A DNA stretch of 64,000 nt from Hymenobacter terricola. Lineage in GTDB: Bacteria > Bacteroidota > Bacteroidia > Cytophagales > Hymenobacteraceae. Below are positions 58,684 through 64,000 of this stretch, piece after piece. The first letter of the stretch is position 1; each line of letters begins with the position of its first letter. Where the stretch lies: assembly GCF_017921975.2 (NCBI RefSeq), contig NZ_JAGEMO020000012.1, positions 1 to 64,000 on the forward strand, read 5' to 3'. A model generated the notes under the pieces. It made no database searches and was not told the origin of the DNA. It was given only the letters and a program-made list of their open reading frames with translations. Position numbers and translations under genes: made by a program.

Positions 58684-58775
58684 AATTATGAGTTATGAAT
58701 TATGAGTGATGAATTGATGACCAAAAGGTCTTGTTAGTTTGTAACTCATAATTCGTAACTCATAATTCATAATTA
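58684..58775. repeat. AT-rich palindromic element before ftsZ
   Basis: AATTATGAGTTATGAATTATGAG on the left (58684 onward) and a matching inverted run of ACTCATAATT units on the right fill the gap between ftsA and ftsZ, ending about 10 bp before the ftsZ ATG. It is close in sequence to the elements before crtB and murE. Confidence 0.65.
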
Positions 58776-58781
58776 AAAAGT

Positions 58782-60269
58782 ATGAATTACAAATTCGACA
58801 TTCCTGCCCAAAACAAGTCCATCATCAAGGTGATTGGGGTTGGTGGCGGTGGCTCCAATGCCGTGAAGCACATGCACAAGCAGGGCATCAAGGACGTGGA
58901 GTTTATTATCTGCAACACCGACCACCAGGCGCTACAAAGCTCCACGGTGCCCAATAAGCTCCAGATTGGGGTGGACCTGACTGAGGGCCTTGGCGCGGGC
59001 GCTAAGCCCGAGCGCGGCCGTCAGGCAGCTATCGAGAGCAAAGAGCAAATCCGGGAGCTGCTGAACCACGGCACCAAAATGCTGTTCATCACGGCGGGCA
59101 TGGGCGGTGGCACCGGCACCGGCGCGGCCCCGGTAATTGCGCAGGTTGCGCAGGAGCTGGGCATTCTCACGGTGGGTATTGTGACGGCTCCGTTCCTGTT
59201 TGAGGGCAAGAAAAAGCGCTTGCAGGCCGAGTTGGGTATCAAGGAGTTGAGCGAGCACTGCGACACCATTTTGGTGATTCTCAACGACAAGCTGCCCCAG
59301 ATTTACGGCAACCTGACAATGAGCGCCGCCTTCGCCAAAGCTGATACGGTGCTGACCACGGCCGCCAAGTCCATTGCTGAAATTATCACGGTGACCAGCG
59401 ATGTGAACGTAGACTTTGAAGACGTGAAAACCACGATGAAGGAGTCGGGCGCGGCCGTAATGGGCAGCAGTATCACCGAAGGCGAAAACCGCGCCCGCCG
59501 CGCCGCCGAGGAAGCCCTGAACTCGCCGCTACTCAACAATACCGACATCCATGGGGCGCAGAAAATCCTGCTTTCCATCATGTCGGGTGCTGAGCACGAG
59601 CTGGAAATGGACGAGCTGACGGAAATCACGGAGTACATCCAGGAAAAAGCGGGTCAGGATGCGGAAATGATTTTCGGCCACGGCGTTGATGATACGTTGG
59701 GCCAATGCATCCGCGTGACGGTGATTGCCACGGGTTTTGCCCGCGATGCGCACTCCATCACGACCCCGGCCATGGGCGGTGCCGAACCAGTTGCGACGGC
59801 CGCTCCGGCTGCCGAAGCTGACCGTTCGGTAACTACGCCCAATTCGCCCGCTTCGGGTAGCGCCCCGTTCGTGCCCAGCTTTGGTTCTGCCACTGCTGAG
59901 CCGGCGCGGGTGACATTTGACTTAAATGGCCCTTCGACGCACAATGCGCCGCCGCTGGCAGGTATTCCAGTGGGCGCACCGGGCGAGCCTGTGCTGGCTT
60001 CCAGCGCAGCTACCGCTACTCCCGAAGCCGCCCGGCCCCGCCCCGCTCTGGATGCCCAAGCCCTGGAGCGCCGCCGCCGCCTGCAGGAGCTAAGCAACGG
60101 CCTGCCGCCCGAAGCGGTGAGCCAATATGATACGCCCGCATATCTGCGTCGGCAAGTGAAGCTGGAAAATGTGGAGCCGAGCTCAGCGCAGAATATCTCG
60201 CGGTTTAACTTGTCAGACGATAATGAGTTACTAGGAGATAACCGCTTTTTGCATGACAATGTAGACTAG
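58782..60269 (+). CDS. ftsZ: Cell-division GTPase FtsZ
   Basis: The 495-residue tubulin homologue has the nucleotide-binding GVGGGGSNAVKHM, the signature GGGTGTG at 108-114, and the T7 loop with NVDFEDVKTTM. A Pro/Ala-rich linker (about 330-435) leads to the FtsA-binding peptide YDTPAYLRRQVKL near residue 450, followed by about 40 more residues, as is usual in Bacteroidota. It is the last gene of the dcw cluster and is followed by a strong terminator. Confidence 0.97.
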   Translation: MNYKFDIPAQNKSIIKVIGVGGGGSNAVKHMHKQGIKDVEFIICNTDHQALQSSTVPNKLQIGVDLTEGLGAGAKPERGRQAAIESKEQIRELLNHGTKMLFITAGMGGGTGTGAAPVIAQVAQELGILTVGIVTAPFLFEGKKKRLQAELGIKELSEHCDTILVILNDKLPQIYGNLTMSAAFAKADTVLTTAAKSIAEIITVTSDVNVDFEDVKTTMKESGAAVMGSSITEGENRARRAAEEALNSPLLNNTDIHGAQKILLSIMSGAEHELEMDELTEITEYIQEKAGQDAEMIFGHGVDDTLGQCIRVTVIATGFARDAHSITTPAMGGAEPVATAAPAAEADRSVTTPNSPASGSAPFVPSFGSATAEPARVTFDLNGPSTHNAPPLAGIPVGAPGEPVLASSAATATPEAARPRPALDAQALERRRRLQELSNGLPPEAVSQYDTPAYLRRQVKLENVEPSSAQNISRFNLSDDNELLGDNRFLHDNVD

Positions 60270-60291
60270 GTAATTTCATAATATCAGGCAC

Positions 60292-60334
60292 AAAAAAGCG
60301 CCGCGGCTGATATTTTCAGCCGCGGCGCTTTTTT
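60292..60334 (+). terminator. Terminator at the end of the dcw cluster
   Basis: A 19-bp perfect stem (60292-60310 with 60316-60334) has a GCGCCGCGGCTGA core, a 5-base loop, and T-runs on both sides, so it can act in both directions. Confidence 0.9.
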
Positions 60335-60457
60335 TATAATATTCAACATTGTGTGGCTTTGCGTTGTGTTTGGAATACGGAAACGTCAGCCTAACCCATA
60401 TAAGGATAAGCCTTTATTCGGCAGTCAATCATAACGCTAAACTTATGCAAGCAACAG

Positions 60458-61276
60458 CTAATGCTCAGTCCTGGCTTTTAATTGAATGAAGTCGGTTACA
60501 AATTTTACGACATTTCCATTTTTGTCATAGCCAACGTAACGTGGATATAAACCGTCGCCGTAACCTGAGCCGAACATGATAATATTTCCATTTGCTTTTA
60601 ACGGTTTATAATTTATCCAATCTTCACCTCTTGAACTTGTCGGAATATTTCGATTTTCTTTAAAAAGATTTTCTAAAACATCATTATAATAATTGCCTTG
60701 TTTATGAAGTTGGTAAAAGTCTTGGATTTCCTGTTCATATATTTTGAAGGTTTCAAAATCGGCAAAACAGCTAAGCCCATTTTCTACTGGATACATGCCA
60801 TTTGTTTTTCTTTCAAAACTATCTGCAAGCAGCTCTTCAGGAATCAAAGACATTTCCCAATATTTTGGAATTTCAGCCTTAATCACCAATTCAGCATAAG
60901 CAACACGACCTGCAAAATCGTCTTCAAGTCCGATGTATAAATAAACAGGATATTGCCCATTATTGATTGCCCACGATTGTGGCCAAGCCAATTCTCTGTG
61001 CATCAGGTCTGTACAAACGACTTGCCCTGTTGGTAATTTGATTTGTCCTGCTAAAAACATGTCATAAGACTTATTATGTTTTAAGTCGTGAAAGTCCGAA
61101 TAGTCAAACTCGGCTATTTCATCAAAAATGGACTGAGTTGCTTTTTTGTTTGCCGTGTCCTGCTTTGATTGAAGTTTAAATATTGCAGGTTTGTCAACCT
61201 GCTTATTCTGTTTGTCCTTACAATAAAAAAGTGTCCAAATGGAAGCCATAAGAATTGCGATTATTAGGGCTCTCAT
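60458..61276 (-). CDS. DUF4241-domain exported protein, AT-rich
   Basis: The 272-residue product begins with a signal or lipoprotein-type segment (MRALIIAILMASIWTLFYC). The C-terminal part has DUF4241 features: GRVAYAELVIKAEIPKYWEMSL, PVENGLSCFADFETFKIYEQ and IIMFGSGYGDGLYPRYVGYDKNG. The function of the family is unknown; members occur in toxin-immunity and secreted contexts. Codon use is AT-rich in a GC-rich neighbourhood, so it is probably acquired. It reads toward the dcw cluster and shares its terminator. Confidence 0.8.
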   Translation of the reverse strand: MRALIIAILMASIWTLFYCKDKQNKQVDKPAIFKLQSKQDTANKKATQSIFDEIAEFDYSDFHDLKHNKSYDMFLAGQIKLPTGQVVCTDLMHRELAWPQSWAINNGQYPVYLYIGLEDDFAGRVAYAELVIKAEIPKYWEMSLIPEELLADSFERKTNGMYPVENGLSCFADFETFKIYEQEIQDFYQLHKQGNYYNDVLENLFKENRNIPTSSRGEDWINYKPLKANGNIIMFGSGYGDGLYPRYVGYDKNGNVVKFVTDFIQLKARTEH

Positions 61277-61368
61277 AATAGTTGTTCAAAACATTAAGCT
61301 TGCCGCCACTCATCGGTGCCACAAGTAGTGACAAGCTAACTGAAAGGTGTGAGATTACGCTACTGGTT

Positions 61369-62556
61369 TCAAAACTTTGCCGGCGCAGTACTTTGCGAAA
61401 ACTGGTTGCCGGTTGGCCGTTCGCGATGTACTTTCGGCCGCAGCCACCGACCAGCAGGTTCTTCTACTAACCGATAAACTACATAGGATACCACCTGCAC
61501 GGCGGCTAACTGCAACGGCCAGAAGCCTGGCAGCCGCTCGTAGACCCAAAAGGCCAGCGGGCCGGCGTGGAGCAGATAAAATGCATAGGAGCTGCGGCCG
61601 AGCTGCTGAAACAAACGCCCACTCAGCAACTGGCGAAACCAGGAATCCTCGCTGAGCAGGCCGGCGAAAAGCAGGCCGCCAGCGGCGGGCAGGGCCACCA
61701 GGTTCAGGACGAGAGTAAGGGGGTGGTCGGTGGCGTGGAATTGGGCCTGGGTGAGGCCCAGGGCAGCAGTGACGGCAAAGTAGAGCAAAATGCCGCCGGC
61801 AGTGCGCCATACTCCGGCCGGGGTACCAAGCCGTCCGGCCTGGTATCGGCCAGCCAGCCACACACCGATAAAAAACTCCAGGCTGTGGCCGAGAAAGGTG
61901 TAAGTGAGCATGAACGGGTAAGTCCCGAACAGCCCGTGCCAGTGCAGCGGGCCCAATAGGGCTACCAGGCCGGTGCCGAGCAGCAGCAGCAGCAGTGGCT
62001 GAGCCCACAGCCGCAAGCCGCGATGGCGCAGGCCCAGCAAGAGGGGCGCGGCCAGGTAGAAGCATTCGAGCAGGGTGAGGGACCACGCCGGGCCGATGCC
62101 CGAGAATTTGTACTCGTCGAAAAAACCGCGCAGCAGGGTGAGGTTCAGCAGCAGCAGGCCGGGAGTGGCCTGGGGGGAATGCCAATGCCAGATGAGTACG
62201 AACGTGGCCAGCGTGAGCAGTGCATACAACGGATATATGCGGGCCAAGCGGCTTTGGAGGTAGCGCCGCCAGCCGCCACGGGGCCGGAAAGCGGGCGTGC
62301 CGGTGTCGTAGCGCAGGGCAATGAGGAAGCCGCTGAGCAGCAGCAGCATCGGCAGGCCGTGCAGCTCATCGGCGAAATACTGGAGGGCGCGGGCGGGACC
62401 CGGAGGGGGCAGTGGGCCGAGTGGGTAGTGGTTGAAAAACACCAGCCAGGCCGCGATGGCGCGCAGGCCGGTGAGCGCGGGCAAGTAGCTGCTTACTGCC
62501 GCCGCACCGGGGGCAACCGTGGCGGCTACAAGGGCAGAAGGGTTGGCAGCGGGCAT
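61369..62556 (-). CDS. Acyltransferase-3 family membrane protein
   Basis: The 395-residue integral membrane protein has the AT3 pattern: YLPALTGLRAIAAWLVFFNH with the conserved R and H, FLIALRYDTG, RRYLQSRLARIYPLYALL, then about ten transmembrane segments and a C-terminal RLVEEPAGRWLR. It likely transfers an acyl group to an extracytoplasmic glycan. The ATG at 62554-62556 is chosen; the upstream TTG would add 12 residues. Confidence 0.85.
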   Translation of the reverse strand: MPAANPSALVAATVAPGAAAVSSYLPALTGLRAIAAWLVFFNHYPLGPLPPPGPARALQYFADELHGLPMLLLLSGFLIALRYDTGTPAFRPRGGWRRYLQSRLARIYPLYALLTLATFVLIWHWHSPQATPGLLLLNLTLLRGFFDEYKFSGIGPAWSLTLLECFYLAAPLLLGLRHRGLRLWAQPLLLLLLGTGLVALLGPLHWHGLFGTYPFMLTYTFLGHSLEFFIGVWLAGRYQAGRLGTPAGVWRTAGGILLYFAVTAALGLTQAQFHATDHPLTLVLNLVALPAAGGLLFAGLLSEDSWFRQLLSGRLFQQLGRSSYAFYLLHAGPLAFWVYERLPGFWPLQLAAVQVVSYVVYRLVEEPAGRWLRPKVHRERPTGNQFSQSTAPAKF

Positions 62557-62672
62557 GGGCGAGGGAACTGGGGTTACAACTCCGTTGTGCAAAAAAAGAA
62601 CGTGATGCGGAGTGCGGCCGAAGTATCAGTACCGCGTAAGTAGTCCTGACGATTGGATTACTACCCCGCGCG

Positions 62673-62699
62673 AGATGCTTCGGCTGCGCTCAGCATGAC
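62673..62699. repeat. Single copy of the GTCATGCTGAGC repeat arm
   Basis: The 27 bases match the right arm of the inverted repeat at 23565-23591, ending in CTCAGCATGAC. No inverted partner is next to it; it lies between the acyltransferase and the yebC gene. Confidence 0.5.
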
Positions 62700-62730
62700 G
62701 TTCTGTTAATTACTCCTATCCTCAGAGTGG

Positions 62731-63465
62731 CTAGCCGATGGTGTGGTACACGGCCTGCACGTCCTCGTCGTCCTCGAATTTTTCGATGATGGTCATCACC
62801 TCTTCGAGCTCCTCGTCGTTGAGTGAAACGGTGGTGTTGGGCACGCGCTGGAGGTTGACGCTGACAACGTGGCGGCCCTGGGCTTCGAGGGCTTTCTGCA
62901 TCTGGCCGAAGTCGGTGAAGGCGGTTTCGACCACGATGTACTTGTGCTCGGCGGCGTGCTCGTCCTCCTCGGTGGTTTCGTACACGTCCTCGGCGCCGAA
63001 GTCGATGAGCTCCAATTCCAACTCGTCGCGGTCGAGGCCTTCGGCGGCCAGCTTGAACACGCCTTTGCGGGTGAAGGTGTAGTCGCTGCTGCCGGCGGTG
63101 CCCAGAGTGCCCTCGTTGCGGTTGAAGATGAGGCGCACGTTGGACACGGTGCGGGTGGGGTTGTCGGTGGCGGTTTCGATGACGACGGCCACGCCGTGGG
63201 GCAGGTAGCCTTCGTACACAACTTCCTGGTAGTCTTTCTCTTCCTTGCTGCTGGCGCGTTTGATGGCGGCTTCTACCCGGTCTTTGGGCATGTTCACGCC
63301 TTTGGCGTTTTGCATGGCGGCGCGGAGGCGGGCATTGGAGTCGGGGTTGGGGCCGTTTTCCTTCACGGCCATCACGATTTCCTTGCCGATGCGGGTGAAG
63401 TCTTTCGACATTTTATCCCACCGCTTCATTTTGCGGCCTTTGCGAAATTCGAATGCGCGTCCCAT
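62731..63465 (-). CDS. YebC/PmpR family protein
   Basis: The 244-residue protein has the YebC start (MGRAFEFRKGRKMKRWDKMSKDFTRIGKEI), NPDSNARLRAAMQNAKGVNMPKDRVEAAIKRA, the VYEGYLPHGVAVVIETATDNPTRTV motif and an acidic C-terminus. YebC proteins act as transcriptional regulators or, in recent work, as ribosome-associated factors. The length is normal. Confidence 0.92.
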   Translation of the reverse strand: MGRAFEFRKGRKMKRWDKMSKDFTRIGKEIVMAVKENGPNPDSNARLRAAMQNAKGVNMPKDRVEAAIKRASSKEEKDYQEVVYEGYLPHGVAVVIETATDNPTRTVSNVRLIFNRNEGTLGTAGSSDYTFTRKGVFKLAAEGLDRDELELELIDFGAEDVYETTEEDEHAAEHKYIVVETAFTDFGQMQKALEAQGRHVVSVNLQRVPNTTVSLNDEELEEVMTIIEKFEDDEDVQAVYHTIG

Positions 63466-63595
63466 AGAGGGTCAGTTTTCAGTTAACAGTGAGCAGTAAA
63501 CCGCTTCGGCGGAGCTGCAACGGGGCAGAACCGGCGAAACGGGCCGCAAGTTAGCCAGAAGGGGCGGGGAGGCCAAAGGGCGGCGAATAAGCGGG

Positions 63596-64000
63596 CTACC
63601 GATGGCGCTTTTTGCCGGGCTTGGCGGGCAGTACCGTAGGCGCAAGGAGCGGCTGAGGCTCAGCCGCTACCAGGTCATACACGCCTTTGTTGCCCACGGG
63701 ATAGCCCAGAATGGTGAGGGTGAGATGCCGCGTGGCGGGGTCGAATTGGAAGGTGCCGCGCTGCACATCCGGCCCTTTCAGGTCGGTGAAAGCGAAGCGG
63801 ATGCTGTCGCCGGTGATGATGAAGGCCCCATTCTGCTTGAAGTACATCGGGCCCTGAGGCCCCACAATGCTAAGGCGCTTTTCGTAGGTGCCGGCCGGGC
63901 GCAGGGTGAGCGAGCCTCCCACGCCGCGCACCTGGGTGGGCGCATCGGGGCTGGTGGTGTCGTACACGGTGTAGCCCGTGTAGCTGTAGGTGGTGTAGAA
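63596..64000 (-). CDS. Hypothetical protein (5' end outside window)
   Basis: The frame is open to the right edge (FYTTYSYTGYTVYDTTSPDAP... onward) and ends at 63596 with a basic PAKPGKKRHR tail. The visible 134 residues are beta-rich (LRPAGTYEKRLSIVGPQGPMYFKQNGAFIITGDSIRFAFTDLKG), like a lipocalin- or DUF-type exported beta protein. Function unknown. Confidence 0.7.
   Translation of the reverse strand, partial: FYTTYSYTGYTVYDTTSPDAPTQVRGVGGSLTLRPAGTYEKRLSIVGPQGPMYFKQNGAFIITGDSIRFAFTDLKGPDVQRGTFQFDPATRHLTLTILGYPVGNKGVYDLVAAEPQPLLAPTVLPAKPGKKRHR

Noticed and set aside
1..64000. CRISPR array
   Set aside because: No set of regularly spaced direct repeats with unique spacers was found, and no cas gene is present.

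Overview
The window is a high-GC bacterial chromosome segment from the Bacteroidota, most probably a pigmented Hymenobacter-like member of the Cytophagales. Support comes from TAnnTTTG-type promoter -7 boxes, a Bacteroidota-type division/cell-wall cluster without murF or ddl, an HYC_CC_PP / TonB receptor / HMA metal module, a ketocarotenoid gene set, and many short palindromic intergenic repeats. No species can be fixed from sequence reading alone.

Region 1 (about 1-15608) is the integrase-proximal part of an integrative element inserted at the 3' end of a tRNA-Leu(CAA) gene; its left end lies outside the window. It carries a tyrosine recombinase with a small DNA-binding-type protein beside it, a rightward operon of tiny genes (winged-helix regulator, SymE-like protein, DUF3846-like protein, a RecE-like PD-(D/E)XK nuclease, an ASCH-like protein), an AT-rich secreted-protein cargo gene, an umuDC mutagenic polymerase operon with a palindromic operator candidate, a PDDEXK_4-type nuclease facing a short protein that resembles only region 2 of the housekeeping sigma factor RpoD, a conserved element-associated family of unknown function, and a secreted thermonuclease. 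Several leftward genes end in strong hairpins followed by a T-run.

Region 2 (15.6-27 kb) is mixed housekeeping: hscB, a decayed RND efflux operon (frameshifted adaptor, apparently deleted permease, intact outer-membrane channel), a frameshifted alpha/beta esterase, a SAM hydrolase (DUF62), phoH, a GNAT, a PhyH-type dioxygenase and comEC.

Region 3 (27-39.5 kb) contains an enoyl-CoA hydratase and the carotenoid locus: crtZ, a LitR/CarH-like B12-binding MerR regulator, an ECF sigma factor, a divergent nitroreductase (interrupted by a stop)/acyl-adenylate ligase pair, then crtI, crtB, two exported proteins, ispH and crtW. Together these would make and modify a hydroxylated/ketolated C40 carotenoid, probably under light control; crtE and a lycopene cyclase are not in the window.

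Region 4 (39.6-43 kb) is a leftward HYC_CC_PP - TonB receptor - HMA protein module, likely for a transition metal.

Region 5 (43.3-60.3 kb) is the division and cell wall (dcw) cluster in order mraZ-rsmH-ftsL-ftsI-murE-mraY-murD-ftsW-murG-murC-ftsQ-ftsA-ftsZ, driven by a good promoter before mraZ and closed by a strong terminator after ftsZ. FtsL and the PASTA-bearing FtsI both carry long Lys/Ala-rich extracytoplasmic tails. Palindromic AT-rich or GC-rich repeats sit in several gaps of the cluster.

Region 6 (60.4-64 kb) holds an AT-rich DUF4241 gene, an acyltransferase-3 membrane protein, a YebC-family protein and a gene running off the right edge.

The most unusual observations are the orphan sigma-region-2 protein in the mobile element, the umuDC operator palindrome, the AT-rich palindromes that abut start codons, the cluster of broken genes at 16-33 kb, and the matching basic tails of FtsL and FtsI.
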